64,000 nucleotides of DNA, taken from Bradyrhizobium sp. WSM471. Lineage in GTDB: Bacteria; Pseudomonadota; Alphaproteobacteria; Rhizobiales; Xanthobacteraceae. Below the pieces are notes generated by a model, which saw only the letters and a list, made by a program, of their open reading frames with translations, did not search any database and was not told where the DNA came from. Position 1 is the first letter of the stretch; each line of letters starts with the position of its first letter. Shown one piece after another: positions 18,198 through 29,035 of this stretch. The stretch covers positions 1,426,001-1,490,000 of the forward strand of contig NZ_CM001442.1 of assembly GCF_000244915.1 (NCBI RefSeq), given 5' to 3'. A program made the translations under genes and the position numbers.

Positions 18198-18704
18198 ATG
18201 ATAAGACCCGCTCTCGCTTTTGTACTATGTTCCGCTCTCGAGTGGATCGGGCTAGGCATGGGGGCGGTTGCGGAAACTAGGCGGTACGCGTGCACGATCA
18301 CTGCCGCCGATCGAGAGCCGGCCGGAGTTCGGAATGAGCGGGTTATTCTCACCGTTCAATATGGCTGCCGGATCGCAGGTGGTCTCTTGACCGACGCGGG
18401 GATCACAGCAGTGTCAGTCAGCGAGTGGGCTGCTGACAAAAGGACATACTTGGCCTCCATGGAATTTCACCACGCGCTGGAGGGAGTTGCACTTGGGCAA
18501 CTCTCCGAGGCGACCGACTTCTCTAGCATGGAAGGCGAGCAAGACATTGGGGTCGCAACTTCCGGCACGACAGTTTTCACATTCGCATCTGGTTCATTGG
18601 CCGACCTTTCAGGGAAGACCCTTAAATTCACGACAAAACCCACCGGCCTACGTAGCTTCGAGTTGGAGTTCGCAGATTGGCCAGAATCTCTTCTATGGAA
18701 GTGA
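18198..18704 (+). CDS. Putative secreted protein of unknown function
   Basis: 168 residues with a probable signal peptide (MIRPALAFVLCSALEWIGLG, cleavage after about GAVAETRR). The mature part contains two Cys (RYACTIT and QYGCRIAGG) and repeated beta-like stretches such as DIGVATSGTTVFTFASGSLA. Composition and continuous frame suggest a real gene, but I recognise no domain. It stands alone between decayed regions. Function unknown. Confidence 0.5.
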   Translation: MIRPALAFVLCSALEWIGLGMGAVAETRRYACTITAADREPAGVRNERVILTVQYGCRIAGGLLTDAGITAVSVSEWAADKRTYLASMEFHHALEGVALGQLSEATDFSSMEGEQDIGVATSGTTVFTFASGSLADLSGKTLKFTTKPTGLRSFELEFADWPESLLWK

Positions 18705-18982
18705 CGCGTGTCGTACGCTGAATTCCGCAGGCTCCATACTCTTAAGCACACGTATATGTGCTCCCCGGCCTATATATGCGGTTCCCCAAGACGAGCACAC
18801 GCGCAACAGGTTAAGCCAAAACTCCGAAGACACTCGAGCGCGGTAGAGCGTTCAAATTGACCTTCACGCGGTCCGATCAGCAGCTCTTTTGGCCGCCGAT
18901 CCGCATATGGGACGATCTGGCCTCGCATGGCAGCGCCAGCGCGACACGGAACCTATCAACACGGAATAAACGCAGCTCGATC

Positions 18983-19288
18983 ATGAGCACGAAGAAGAAG
19001 TTGCCGGCCAACCGCCTCCCGAACGCCGACGAGTACCAACTCAAGGCAGCCCTCATTGTACAACTGAAGCGGTTGATGGCGGAGCGGGAGATCACTCAAG
19101 ACCGAAGCCGCGAAGCTCGTCGGCGTGAAGCAGCCCAACATCTCCAAGCTGCTTCGAGGGCAGTTCAAGTTGGTTTCCGTGGAAAGCTGCTGCGCATGCT
19201 GGCGGCGTTCGATCAGGACGTCGAAATAAAGGTAAAGCCACATCGGAAGCGTGGCGAAGGGGGCCGGATCACGTTTATTCGGGCCTAA
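18983..19288 (+). pseudogene. XRE/HigA-type antitoxin gene with two compensating frameshifts
   Basis: The frame from ATG 18983 is open for 101 codons, but only the ends make sense: LPNADEYQLKAALIVQLKRL at the start and KLLRMLAAFDQDVEIKVKPH at the end. In the +1 frame the middle (about 19101-19185) reads TEAAKLVGVKQPNISKLLRG followed by QFKLVSVE, the helix-turn-helix of this antitoxin group. One extra base near 19098 and one missing base near 19187 would restore it. As written, the DNA-binding helix is scrambled without a stop codon. No toxin gene is recognisable next to it. Confidence 0.65.
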
Positions 19289-19310
19289 GAGCTGCCGAAA
19301 CGGAGGGTTC

Positions 19311-19521
19311 ATGACATCTAACCCGACGGCGGCAAAAGCGCTCATGAACTCACCCTGCAGTGCCCGATCTGCAATCGAGATTCGGCTGACTGAATCCTTC
19401 GCCCCCGCTGTTCTCGCCGAGACCCGCCAGCATTTCCAGGACCAACTGGGAAGGACGCGAAGTCGCCCGAGAGACCGAAGCGCTTCAGCAGGAGCGCGAG
19501 AAGCTCAAAAGGGAAGATTAA
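19311..19521 (+). pseudogene. DUF2130-type protein, N-terminal remnant
   Basis: Starts at ATG 19311 with GGAGGG nine bases upstream. Pieces in three frames add up to the N-terminus of DUF2130 proteins: a zinc-ribbon-like HELTLQCPICN, then IEIRLTESFAPAVLAETRQH followed by FQDQL, then EVARETEALQQEREKLKRED and a stop. The intact family has a long coiled coil and a C-terminal domain, both missing. At least two frameshifts. Confidence 0.5.
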
Positions 19522-19785
19522 CGGGTCGAACGCTAGGTCGTGAACCGGCGCGGCGGCTTAGTGCAGCAGCCAACTCGTCCCTACAGAAGCGAAAGGTGCG
19601 CGAGGCAGAGCGATCGATTCGGAGGAGATGATCTCCGCTTGCTCGACGGGCATCTTCCATCCAGAGGGCAGACATCGTTGGAGCGGGATCCCGGCTGGAG
19701 TCTTCGCCAGCCCAAGTACCGAATGCCGTGACATGGCGTCCAATGCTGATTTCGAGGACAATCGGCACTGACACGGAGAATCAAT

Positions 19786-20130
19786 TTAGCTGAGCGCGGT
19801 CAAGCGAATGACGACGTTCAGGATGGCCCCAGGCGTAGTGATGCCGAACCTAGAAGGCGGTGATGGTTGGGAGAAGGTACCAAGTGGGATCAGTCCAACC
19901 AGCCCAGCGGACATGCTGATCAAAGCGGAAAGCGCGACGATGGCAGCGATGAGTCCGATCCCGAACTGCCGGTGCTCGGTGATGTTCAAGGTGAGCGATT
20001 GGGCGATACTTTCTTCGTCCCTCCCTCGAGCTTCAATGCGGCAAGTAACCGATCTTTGGCGGCGTCGATTTTCGAAGTGGAGCCGTTCATACTCCTCGCG
20101 AAGCGCGGCATCGACGAACAGGGTCCGTCA
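19786..20130 (-). pseudogene. C-terminal remnant of a membrane protein, unrecognised
   Basis: A minus-strand frame without its own good start reads LFVDAALREEYERLHFEN, then LNITEHRQFGIGLIAAIVAL and SALISMSAGLVGLIPLGTF, and ends at the stop at 19786. One or two membrane segments are visible. Upstream (20235-20513, minus) another hydrophobic frame may be a piece of the same former gene. No family named. Confidence 0.3.
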
Positions 20131-21356
20131 CGGAAGCCGAAGCTGATCATCTTGAAGAACGCCGCCGCCGACCCCTGGGCTTTCGGGATCGCTCACGCCC
20201 GATGGCCGGTTCTAACGTGAACTTCTCCTCCATCTCATTCAGGACGCAAAATGACTGAAACAACCGCGAGAAAGGCGAGAGCAGCAATTGATCCGGTCCG
20301 GACACGTCCTCCCTGTGGGTCGTCCGCATAGCTTCCACCCTGGATTTTCGGGTCGATGCTGGTCCCGTAAGCCCAGCACGAAATATAAACCCTCAGAATG
20401 GCAACCTGAATAATTTCAGGATTTGCATTCGACAGCGCCGTGATGGGTATGTCCTTGAGCGCAAGTCCCACGAACCCAAGCGCTATTATCCCGTAACAGT
20501 GGTGATGCACCAATTTACAAACGTTGCAATGCGTGAAATCCGCACCTGAGCACTTCGCTCCGAGGTCTTGGCCCTTTTTACCATAAATTACCTAGGCAAG
20601 AAAAATACCGTTCAAGTGGACCCTCGGCATGCTGTTCTGCAAAAATGCTGGCGGAGCGCGTTAGCAAAACTGGTTTCAATGGCGATTGATATACCAAGCA
20701 ACGGAGGTAAGCGTAAGGAATCGATCCTGTCCTGGAACGAGAAAGGATAAATCGACCAGTGGTCCGCATTCGACCTGCCCTATCTCGACTGCCGATACTT
20801 GCGAAGCTGCCGGCCTTTCCGTGAATCCGCTCAAACTGTCTGACGCGTCAGAATCCGATCTTCCCCTTCGTCGAACTACGCCGAACGCAAAAACCTGCAG
20901 ATTGTTTGATGCGGAAGCGCCCTGTGTCGTAGCCGGCAAATTCGAATCCGGGCAAGCCCAAGGTGACCGTTTGCGGATTTTAAGCTACCGCGCTGCTTGG
21001 GAATTGATCAGCTTACGTGCTCTCCACGGCGTCAGCTGTTCGCCCCTCCGAGCGCGCCTCTCCGCAGTATCAAATAAAAGAACGCCGGAGCGAGATACCA
21101 CACGGAAATGGAAGAGGACTGCTGCTGGGCAACTGAGTTCTTGTGGAGACATCTGCAGCAGGTGGTGGAGCGCTCGATGCGATTCTTGCTCGGGGTTGGA
21201 TCGCGAGCACGATGGGCACATCTAACCCCGCTGAAACCGCTTCGAACGGATGGTGTTTGCGATCGCTGGATCGGCGCGTACGAAGCAGGCTGCGCATCGG
21301 AGTGACGTCGGCGCGGCCAGACTCCAGCCACGCCGCTGGTGGAGAGCGTAACCGAT
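20131..21356. other. Long stretch without a recognisable gene upstream of nifD
   Basis: Several overlapping frames up to 200 codons occur on both strands, but they lack family patterns and ribosome binding sites and look like chance frames in G+C-rich DNA. Confidence 0.4.
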
Positions 21357-21372
21357 TGTTTTGTTTCAGACA
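21357..21372. promoter_or_regulatory. NifA upstream activator sequence of nifD
   Basis: Exact TGT-N10-ACA, 109 bp upstream of the nifD sigma54 promoter. A near copy with nine spacer bases occurs about 30 bp further on (TGT at about 21391). Confidence 0.7.
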
Positions 21373-21480
21373 GGGCGTTGCGGCTACGCTTGTCGGTGGC
21401 AGACAGGGTCAGGTTTATAACAATCCGCATCCGGCAGCTATCTAGCTCTATAAACGTTGCTTTTTCTATTCGACCGGCGC

Positions 21481-21496
21481 TGGCACACTCGTTGCA
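21481..21496 (+). promoter_or_regulatory. Sigma54 promoter of the nifDKENX operon
   Basis: TGGCACA-CTCG-TTGCA, a full match to the -24/-12 consensus. The transcript would have a leader of about 330 bases before nifD. Confidence 0.85.
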
Positions 21497-21548
21497 GACC
21501 CCTGCGCAGGAGGCGGCTGTTAGTCCTTTGCATCCCGTGCACAGGGAC

Positions 21549-21671
21549 ATGCCCCGTGATCGCACGCGAGTGAATAAAGAAGCCGATATGACCAACCGCT
21601 GGAGAGCAGGCATGACTTCACCGAGAAGCGTCATGGTCGTCGATAGACAGCGTCACACATGGCGCTCCTAA
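21549..21671 (+). other. Short open frame within the nifD leader
   Basis: A 40-codon frame starts at ATG 21549 and ends at 21671, inside the predicted nifD leader. It is Arg/Met-rich (MPRDRTRVNKEADMTNRWRA at the start) and has no known relative. It could be a leader peptide or chance. Confidence 0.25.
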
Positions 21672-21839
21672 CCGCTCAGCCGAGATGAGCTACCGCTGCG
21701 GCATGAACGTCGCGAAGTTGCGATCGGTAGGACCGCCCACGCAGATTGCACGCTTACCTGAACGCCGGATCGGATAATCCGTCGGTCTACCGCAAAGGCG
21801 TCGCTTCTTGTTGAGACCACAATCGAAAAGGAAACCTGT

Positions 21840-23342
21840 ATGAGCCGAGCACCTACCCAAAGCGTTGCAGAGATCAAGGCGCGCAACAAGCAGCTAATCG
21901 ATGAGGTGTTGACGGTCTACCCCGAGAAGACCGCCAAAAGGCGCGCCAAGCATCTCAGTGTTCACGAGGCGGGGAAGTCGGATTGTGGCGTCAAGTCGAA
22001 TATCAAGTCCATTCCCGGCGTGATGACCATCCGCGGCTGCGCCTATGCGGGCTCCAAGGGCGTGGTCTGGGGACCCATCAAGGACATGATCCACATCAGC
22101 CACGGTCCGGTCGGCTGCGGTCAGTACTCGTGGGGCTCGCGGCGCAACTACTACGTCGGGACGACCGGCATCGACACGTTCGTGACACTGCAGTTCACCT
22201 CCGATTTTCAGGAGAAGGACATCGTGTTCGGCGGCGATAAAAAGGTCACGAAACTCATCGATGAGCTCCAGGAGCTATTTCCTCTCAACAGGGGCATCAC
22301 CATTCAGTCCGAATGTCCGATTGGCTTGATCGGTGACGATATCGAGGCGGTCTCCCGAGAAAAATCGAAGGAATATGGCGGCAAAACCATCGTGCCTGTG
22401 CGGTGCGAGGGCTTCCGTGGCGTGTCGCAGTCGCTCGGCCATCACATCGCGAACGACGCCGTTCGGGATTGGATCTTTGACAAGAGCGCCCCAGAGACCA
22501 GCCCTAAATTTGAGCCGACGCCATATGATGTTGCGATCATCGGCGACTACAACATCGGCGGCGACGCATGGTCGTCACGAATCCTGCTGGAAGAAATGGG
22601 CCTACGCGTCATCGCCCAGTGGTCCGGGGATGGATCTCTCGCTGAATTGGAGGCGACGCCGAAGGCAAAGCTCAACATACTGCATTGCTATCGCTCGATG
22701 AACTACATCTCACGGCACATGGAGGAAAAATTCGGGATTCCCTGGTGCGAGTACAACTTCTTCGGTCCCTCCAAAATAGCGGAGTCGCTGCGAAAAATTG
22801 CAAGCTTCTTCGATGACAAGATCAAGCAAGGCGCCGAACGCGTCATCGCGAAATATCAACCGCTTGTCGATGCTGTGATCGCGAAATACCGGCCGAGGCT
22901 TGAAGGCAAGACGGTAATGCTGTTCGTCGGCGGCTTACGTCCTCGCCACGTCATCGGCGCCTATGAGGACCTCGGCATGGATGTTGTCGGCACGGGCTAT
23001 GAGTTCGGGCATAACGATGACTACCAACGCACCGCCCAGCACTACGTCAAAGATGGCACGCTGATCTACGACGATGTCACCGGCTACGAATTCGAGCGCT
23101 TCGTCGAAAAGATCCGGCCAGACCTGGTCGGCTCCGGTATCAAGGAAAAATACGTCTTCCAAAAAATGGGTGTGCCGTTCCGCCAAATGCATTCCTGGGA
23201 CTACTCGGGTCCTTACCACGGCTATGACGGCTTCGCGATCTTCGCCCGCGACATGGACATGGCGATTAACTCCCCGATCTGGGGGAAGACCACGGCACCT
23301 TGGAAGGACGCTCCGCAGCCGAGCCTCATGGCCGCGGAATAG
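21840..23342 (+). CDS. nifD: Nitrogenase MoFe protein alpha chain
   Basis: 500 residues, the length known for rhizobia. With NifK it forms the alpha2beta2 MoFe protein that reduces N2. P-cluster ligands are Cys67 (RGCAYAG), Cys93 ([15 protein letters not shown]) and Cys159 ([11 protein letters not shown]). FeMo-cofactor ligands are Cys283 ([10 protein letters not shown]) and His451 ([15 protein letters not shown]); the active-site His201 lies in [12 protein letters not shown]. All key residues are intact. It is the first gene of an operon behind a sigma54 promoter at 21481 with an NifA site at 21357. A region with GAAAAGGAAA precedes the start. Confidence 0.99.
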   Translation: MSRAPTQSVAEIKARNKQLIDEVLTVYPEKTAKRRAKHLSVHEAGKSDCGVKSNIKSIPGVMTIRGCAYAGSKGVVWGPIKDMIHISHGPVGCGQYSWGSRRNYYVGTTGIDTFVTLQFTSDFQEKDIVFGGDKKVTKLIDELQELFPLNRGITIQSECPIGLIGDDIEAVSREKSKEYGGKTIVPVRCEGFRGVSQSLGHHIANDAVRDWIFDKSAPETSPKFEPTPYDVAIIGDYNIGGDAWSSRILLEEMGLRVIAQWSGDGSLAELEATPKAKLNILHCYRSMNYISRHMEEKFGIPWCEYNFFGPSKIAESLRKIASFFDDKIKQGAERVIAKYQPLVDAVIAKYRPRLEGKTVMLFVGGLRPRHVIGAYEDLGMDVVGTGYEFGHNDDYQRTAQHYVKDGTLIYDDVTGYEFERFVEKIRPDLVGSGIKEKYVFQKMGVPFRQMHSWDYSGPYHGYDGFAIFARDMDMAINSPIWGKTTAPWKDAPQPSLMAAE

Positions 23343-23422
23343 GAGGCCGACCCCGGGCCGTTTCTTTCCGCAGAGGAGGGGAAGGGCAGGAGAACGAACG
23401 CAAGAACCCAAAGAGTGCTATG

Positions 23423-24982
23423 ATGACACAGAACGCCGAATACATACTCGACCACGCCGAGCTTTTCCGGGGAGACGAATACCAGCAGATGCTGGCCAAG
23501 AAGAAGGCGCTATTTGAGAATCCGCATGATCCCGCCGAAGTCGATCGCATCAAAGAATGGTCCAAGACGTCCGAGTACCGCGAGAAGAACTTCGCCCGCG
23601 AGGCGCTAACCGTTAATCCGGCGAAGGCTTGCCAGCCGCTGGGTGCGGTGTTCGCCGCCCTCGGGTTCGAGCGCACACTGCCGTTCGTCCACGGCTCACA
23701 GGGCTGCGTCGCGTATTATCGCAGCCATCTGTCACGGCACTTCAAGGAGCCGACCTCGTGCGTCTCCTCGTCCATGACGGAAGACGCGGCCGTGTTCGGG
23801 GGGCTTAACAATCTTACGGACGGGCTTGCCAACAGCTATAGCATGTACAAGCCGAAGATGATCGCGGTCGCCACGACCTGCATGGCGGAAGTCATCGGCG
23901 ACGACCTCAATGCCTTCATCAAAACATCAAAGGAAAAAGGTGCAGTCCCAGCGGACTACGACGTACCATTCGCTCACACTCCTGCGTTCGTCGGCAGCCA
24001 CGTTACTGGCTACGACAATACGCTCAAGGGCATCCTCGAGCATTTCTGGGATGGCAAAGCCGGCACGGGCCCAAAACTCGAGCGTAAAGCGAACAACACG
24101 ATCAACTTCATCGGTGGCTTCGACGGCTACACTGTCGGAAACATCCGTGAGATAAAGCGCATCTTCGAGCTGATGGGGATCGGCTACACCATCCTCGCGG
24201 ATAACAGTGACGTGTTCGATACCCCCACGGACGGCGAGTTCCGCATGTATGATGGGGGCACTACACTAAAGGATGCCGCGAACGCTGTCCACGCCAAGGC
24301 AACCATTTCCATGCAGCAATATTGCACGGAGAAGACGTTGTCCTTCATCAAAGGGCACGATCAGGAGGTCGTCGCTTTCAATCACCCGCTGGGCATCAGC
24401 GCCACGGACGATTTCCTGATGACACTGTCGCGTATCACCAACAAGGCAATTCCAAATGCACTGGAGCAGGAGCGTGGGCGTCTGGTAGACGCAATGGCTG
24501 ACTCCAGCGCGCATGTTCACGGCAAGAAGTTCGCGATCTACGGCGATCCAGACCTCTGCTATGGCCTGGCCGCATTCTTGCTGGAGCTCGGCGCTGAGCC
24601 GATCCACGTGCTGTCGACGAACGCGAGTAAGGCGTGGGAGCTGAAGATGCAGGCGCTGTTCGCGAGCTCGCCCTTCGGTAAAAACTGCCGCGCCTTCCCA
24701 GGCAAGGATCTCTGGCACATGCGATCGCTCCTGTTCACAGAGCCGGTCGATTTCCTGATCGGTAACACCTACGGCAAGTATCTCGAGCGTGACACCGGAA
24801 CGCCGCTAATCCGCATCGGCTTTCCCATCTTCGATCGCCATCATCACCATCGTTATCCAGTGTGGGGCTATCAGGGGAGCATGAATGTGCTGGTCAAGAT
24901 TCTCGACAAGATCTTTGATGAGATCGATCGAAAGACCAGCTCGGTTGGCAAGACAGACTACAGCTTCGACATCATACGCTAA
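23423..24982 (+). CDS. nifK: Nitrogenase MoFe protein beta chain
   Basis: 519 residues from the second of two adjacent ATGs (23420 and 23423). The open frame reaches further upstream, but [20 protein letters not shown] is the expected N-terminus. P-cluster ligands are Cys70 ([10 protein letters not shown]), Cys95 ([13 protein letters not shown]) and Cys153 ([11 protein letters not shown]). Long stretches such as [20 protein letters not shown] are near-identical to rhizobial NifK as remembered. It follows nifD by 80 bp in the same operon. Confidence 0.98.
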   Translation: MTQNAEYILDHAELFRGDEYQQMLAKKKALFENPHDPAEVDRIKEWSKTSEYREKNFAREALTVNPAKACQPLGAVFAALGFERTLPFVHGSQGCVAYYRSHLSRHFKEPTSCVSSSMTEDAAVFGGLNNLTDGLANSYSMYKPKMIAVATTCMAEVIGDDLNAFIKTSKEKGAVPADYDVPFAHTPAFVGSHVTGYDNTLKGILEHFWDGKAGTGPKLERKANNTINFIGGFDGYTVGNIREIKRIFELMGIGYTILADNSDVFDTPTDGEFRMYDGGTTLKDAANAVHAKATISMQQYCTEKTLSFIKGHDQEVVAFNHPLGISATDDFLMTLSRITNKAIPNALEQERGRLVDAMADSSAHVHGKKFAIYGDPDLCYGLAAFLLELGAEPIHVLSTNASKAWELKMQALFASSPFGKNCRAFPGKDLWHMRSLLFTEPVDFLIGNTYGKYLERDTGTPLIRIGFPIFDRHHHHRYPVWGYQGSMNVLVKILDKIFDEIDRKTSSVGKTDYSFDIIR

Positions 24983-25097
24983 GGCGAGCTCCCCGCCTCA
25001 TCGTCCGCAGAAACAGCGGCGCTGCGGCGGGGATCACAGGTTGTCCGCCGGCCATCCTTGTGGTCTGCGGTGTGTTGACATCCCCGAGAGAGACACC

Positions 25098-26741
25098 ATG
25101 ACTTCGCTTCCCACGACCATACACGACGTCTTTAACGAACCGGGCTGCGCCAAGAACGCGAGCAAGTCGAAGGTCGAGCGTAAGAATGGTTGTACCAAGC
25201 AGCTCAAGCCGGGCGGCGCCGCCGGCGGATGTGCCTTCGATGGCGCCAAAGTCGCGCTGCAGCCCTTCACCGATGTCGCCCATCTTGTGCATGGTCCAAT
25301 CGCCTGTGAGGGCAATTCCTGGGACAATCGTGGTTCGGTCTCGTCCGGCTCCGATCTGTGGCGCAGAAGCTTCACCACAGACATGAGCGAGACCGATATC
25401 GTCTTCGGCGGCGAGAAGCGGCTGTACAGGGCAGTCAAGGAGATCACAGAGAAATACGACCCGCAGGCCATCTTCGTCTACCAGACATGCGTGCCCGCAA
25501 TGATCGGTGACGACATCGATATGGTCTGCAAGGCGGCCTCCGCCAAATTCGGCAAACCGGTCATTCCCATCAATTCACCGGGATTTGTCGGGTCGAAGAA
25601 TCTTGGTAACAAGCTTGCTGGCGAAGCACTGCTGGAGCATGTCATCGGTACCGGAGAGCCCGATTACACGACGCCGTATGATGTCAACATCATCGGCGAA
25701 TACAATCTGTCCGGCGAGCTCTGGCAGGTCAAGCCCCTGCTCGATGAGCTCGGAATTCGGATCCTGTCGTGCATCTCGGGGGACGGCAAGTATCGCGAGG
25801 TCGCTTATTCGCACCGAGCTAAAGCCGCGATGATGGTTTGCTCAAGGGCAATGATCAACGTCGCACGCAAGATGAGGCAGCGCTACGGCATCCCGTTTTT
25901 TGAAGGCTCCTTCTACGGTATTGAGGATACCAGCGATTCACTCCGCCAGATCGCGCGCATGCTGATCGAGAGTGGTGCGCCGGCTGAGCTGATGGAACGC
26001 ACGCAAGCCCTGATCGCACGCGAAGAGACCAAGGCCTGGGCTGCGATTGAACGTTTCAAGCCGCGCTTTGCCGGCAAGAGGGTTGTTCTCATCACCGGCG
26101 GTGTGAAATCCTGGTCGATGGTGGCCGCCTTGCAGGAGGCCGGGCTCGAGATCGTCGGCACGTCCGTGAAGAAATCGACCAAGAAGGACAAGGAACGTAT
26201 CAAGGAATTAATGGGCCAGGACGCCCATATGATCGAGGACATGTCGCCTCGCGAGATCTACAAGATGCTCAAGGACGCAAAAGCCGATATCATGCTCTCG
26301 GGCGGCAAGTCGCAATTCGTCGCGCTAAAGGCGGCGATGCCGTGGCTCGATATCAACCAGGAGCGCTGCCACGCCTATATGGGCTATGTCGGGATTCTCA
26401 AGCTCATGGAGGAGATCGAGAAGGCGCTCTACAATCCGATATGGGATCAGCTCCGCCAAGCCGCGCCATGGGATGAGTTCGACCGGAATCTTCAGGCAAG
26501 GACGGCTGCGCAGATGCATGCGCAAGCCGCGGATCCAGTTCGGGACCCGAGCAGGAACAGCGTCAGGACGATAAGTTTTTCCAATCAAGCTGAGGCCAGT
26601 GAGGGTGAGAGCGCGATTGCGCCGCATGGCCCGAAGCTCGGCGAGCCCACCAAGCCGTTCACCAGTTCCAGCGGGCGTTGCATTGCTTGTAAGGACATTC
26701 CTTCCGATCTCCAGCCGGCGGCACTGCAGGCGGCGGAGTAG
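25098..26741 (+). CDS. nifE: FeMo-cofactor scaffold protein NifE
   Basis: 547 residues from ATG 25098. NifE and NifN form the scaffold on which the NifB-cofactor becomes FeMo-co. The nitrogenase-like fold shows GCAFDGAKVALQPFTDVAHL, VHGPIACEGNSWDNRG and VYQTCVPAMIGDDID with conserved Cys. A C-terminal extension ending in GRCIACKDIP carries a CxxC pair, as in other rhizobial NifE. It lies 115 bp after nifK and 5 bp before nifN. Confidence 0.97.
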   Translation: MTSLPTTIHDVFNEPGCAKNASKSKVERKNGCTKQLKPGGAAGGCAFDGAKVALQPFTDVAHLVHGPIACEGNSWDNRGSVSSGSDLWRRSFTTDMSETDIVFGGEKRLYRAVKEITEKYDPQAIFVYQTCVPAMIGDDIDMVCKAASAKFGKPVIPINSPGFVGSKNLGNKLAGEALLEHVIGTGEPDYTTPYDVNIIGEYNLSGELWQVKPLLDELGIRILSCISGDGKYREVAYSHRAKAAMMVCSRAMINVARKMRQRYGIPFFEGSFYGIEDTSDSLRQIARMLIESGAPAELMERTQALIAREETKAWAAIERFKPRFAGKRVVLITGGVKSWSMVAALQEAGLEIVGTSVKKSTKKDKERIKELMGQDAHMIEDMSPREIYKMLKDAKADIMLSGGKSQFVALKAAMPWLDINQERCHAYMGYVGILKLMEEIEKALYNPIWDQLRQAAPWDEFDRNLQARTAAQMHAQAADPVRDPSRNSVRTISFSNQAEASEGESAIAPHGPKLGEPTKPFTSSSGRCIACKDIPSDLQPAALQAAE

Positions 26742-26746
26742 GGGAC

Positions 26747-28129
26747 ATGGCGATCGTCACTACCTCGAAGAAAGCCTGTTCGGTCAATCCGCTCAAGATG
26801 AGCCAGCCGATCGGCGGCTCATTTGCCTTCATGGGGTTGCGCGGCGCGATGCCGCTTTTGCACGGCCCGCAAGGTTGCGCCTCTTTTGGGCTGACGCTGT
26901 TCGTGCGCCATTTCAATGAAGCCGTGCCGATGCAGACAACTGCTATGAGCGAGGTTGCGACCGTGCTCGGCGGCCACGAGAATCTCGAACAGGCAATCCT
27001 CAACATCTACAATCGCGTCGCGCCCGAGATCGTTGGCATCAATTCGACTGGGGTCACCGAAACCAACGGCGATGACGTCGAAGCCTTCATCCGGCTGATC
27101 CGACAGAAGCACCCGCAGCTCGAAAAGCTCCCCCTTGTCTACGTCTCGACTCCGGATTTCAAGGATGCCTTTCAGGATGGCTGGGGCAAGACGGTGGCGC
27201 GGATGATCGAGGTGCTTGTGACTCCGTTCGATCCAGCGAGACCGCGCGATGCGTCCCGCGTTAACGTGCTACCTGGTTGCCACCTCACGCCCGGCGACCT
27301 CGACGAGCTTCGCACGATCTTTGAGGATTTCGGTCTCAAGCCCTCCTTCCTGCCGGACCTTGCAGGTTCGCTGGACGGCCACATCCCCGACGAATTCACG
27401 CCGACTACGATCGGGGGGATTGGAGTGGACGAAATTGCGACCATGGGGCAGGTGGCCTGGACGATCGCGATCGGCGCGCAAATGCGCCGTGCGGCCGAGA
27501 CCATGCAGGTGCGGACAGGCGCGCCGTTCCGTCTATTCGAGCGGCTCTGTGGCCTTATCCCAAACGACGAATTTATGGCGTTCTTGAGCCAGATCACCGG
27601 CCGGTCAGTACCCTCGAAGTATCGCCGGCAGCGTGGACAGCTGGCAGACGCCATGCTGGATGCTCATTTCCACATCGGCGGCCGCAAGCTCGCGATCGGC
27701 GCCGAGCCGGACTTGTTATTTGATCTCTCCAGCTCGCTCCACGAGATGGGGGCGCAGGTCACTGCTGCGGTGACGACGACGAACTCACCGGTGCTGCAGC
27801 GGGTCAGGACCGCGGACGTCCTGATCGGCGATCTGGAGGATCTTGAAGAGCTTGCCAGGTCGCGTGACTGCGACCTCTTGATGTCCCATTCACATGGTCG
27901 CCAGGCGGCTTCGCGACTCAATGTTCCATTCTTCCGGGTAGGCTTTCCCATGTTCGATCGCCTTGGGGCTGCGCACCTCACAATCGTTGGTTATCGCGGC
28001 ACGCGCGACCTGATCTTTGATATCGCCAATCTCATCATCACCGACCGAGAGATCAACCATCGGCCGACGCCTGACAGCTGGCGATTCACCAACTCTGGCC
28101 TGCAGGTCGATTCGCCTGGGTTGCATTGA
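26747..28129 (+). CDS. nifN: FeMo-cofactor scaffold protein NifN
   Basis: 460 residues, typical. Partner of NifE in FeMo-co maturation. It begins MAIVTTSKKACSVNPLKMSQ and has the nitrogenase-family stretches MPLLHGPQGCASFGLTLFVR and NSTGVTETNGDDVEAFIRLI. The start lies 5 bp after the nifE stop, with GTAGGGG before it, so translation is probably coupled. Confidence 0.97.
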   Translation: MAIVTTSKKACSVNPLKMSQPIGGSFAFMGLRGAMPLLHGPQGCASFGLTLFVRHFNEAVPMQTTAMSEVATVLGGHENLEQAILNIYNRVAPEIVGINSTGVTETNGDDVEAFIRLIRQKHPQLEKLPLVYVSTPDFKDAFQDGWGKTVARMIEVLVTPFDPARPRDASRVNVLPGCHLTPGDLDELRTIFEDFGLKPSFLPDLAGSLDGHIPDEFTPTTIGGIGVDEIATMGQVAWTIAIGAQMRRAAETMQVRTGAPFRLFERLCGLIPNDEFMAFLSQITGRSVPSKYRRQRGQLADAMLDAHFHIGGRKLAIGAEPDLLFDLSSSLHEMGAQVTAAVTTTNSPVLQRVRTADVLIGDLEDLEELARSRDCDLLMSHSHGRQAASRLNVPFFRVGFPMFDRLGAAHLTIVGYRGTRDLIFDIANLIITDREINHRPTPDSWRFTNSGLQVDSPGLH

Positions 28130-28151
28130 GCAGGGAGAGAAAATAACACGG

Positions 28152-28547
28152 ATGAAAGTTGCATTTGCCACTCAGGACTTGAAGCATGTCGATGCGCACT
28201 TCGGCTGGGCCAAGAACATCGCGATCTACGAGGTCGGCCCGGAGGGGCATCGGTTTATTGAGGCGATCCAGTTCGGTGGTGACCTCACGGAAGACGGCAA
28301 TGAGGATAAGCTAGCGCCCAAGATCGAGGCGATCAGGAACTGCGCAATCCTCTATGTTGCGGCGATCGGCGGCTCGGGTGCTGCACGAGTCGTCGCGAGC
28401 AAGATCCATCCGATGAAGGTGCTGCAACCAGAGCCCATCGACGAACTTTGCGTCAAACTCGAAACCGTGCTGAAGGGCTCGCCGCCGCCCTGGCTGCGGA
28501 AGCTGCTCGCCAAAGACCCGGAACGTACAGTGGATTTCGAAACCTGA
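28152..28547 (+). CDS. nifX: FeMo-cofactor carrier NifX
   Basis: 131 residues from ATG 28152 (the frame is open further upstream inside nifN). NifX binds FeMo-co precursors in transit between NifB, NifEN and apo-nitrogenase. The dinitrogenase iron-molybdenum cofactor domain is clear: [20 protein letters not shown], then [20 protein letters not shown]. It is 22 bp after nifN. Confidence 0.95.
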   Translation: MKVAFATQDLKHVDAHFGWAKNIAIYEVGPEGHRFIEAIQFGGDLTEDGNEDKLAPKIEAIRNCAILYVAAIGGSGAARVVASKIHPMKVLQPEPIDELCVKLETVLKGSPPPWLRKLLAKDPERTVDFET

Positions 28548-28557
28548 AGGAACGAGG

Positions 28558-29028
28558 ATGGGAGATACATCCGAAGTCACTCCAGCCGCCGCGGCGGCGG
28601 AGCGGCCATTTCTGAAAGAGCTCGTCAAGATCTGGCGCGCCCAGGACTCCCACGGTGCCTGGGAGGGCAAGAAGGATATCGATTTGCTCGAACCCTACGT
28701 CCTCGACAAGCACAAGCGCCGTGCGCTGCCTATTGTCGGCAATCCCGACCCCAAGACGACATGGCGGCTGGAGCTGTTCTTTAACGCGGTTGCGCTCTCG
28801 ATCGAGAAGGCGACCGGAGTGATGATCTCGCCAATGCTGAAGATGCACAACGAAGGGTTCGGTCGGATCGTGTTGATCGGCGGTCGGCTCGTTGTCGTGA
28901 GCAAGCAGCTGCGCGACGTGCATCGCTTTGGTTTCAACCATTTCTCTGATCTCGCTGATCAAGGCGACAAATTCGTCAACAGTGGCGTTGAGATGATCCG
29001 TAAGTTCCCGGAAGTGGCGAATTATTGA
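28558..29028 (+). CDS. NifX-associated nitrogen fixation protein (DUF269)
   Basis: 156 residues. Family members always sit after nifX in nif operons; the exact job is not settled. Typical stretches are [32 protein letters not shown] and [20 protein letters not shown]. It follows nifX by 10 bp and precedes the small DUF683 gene by 7 bp, so all three are surely co-transcribed. Confidence 0.93.
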   Translation: MGDTSEVTPAAAAAERPFLKELVKIWRAQDSHGAWEGKKDIDLLEPYVLDKHKRRALPIVGNPDPKTTWRLELFFNAVALSIEKATGVMISPMLKMHNEGFGRIVLIGGRLVVVSKQLRDVHRFGFNHFSDLADQGDKFVNSGVEMIRKFPEVANY

Positions 29029-29035
29029 GGCAAGC

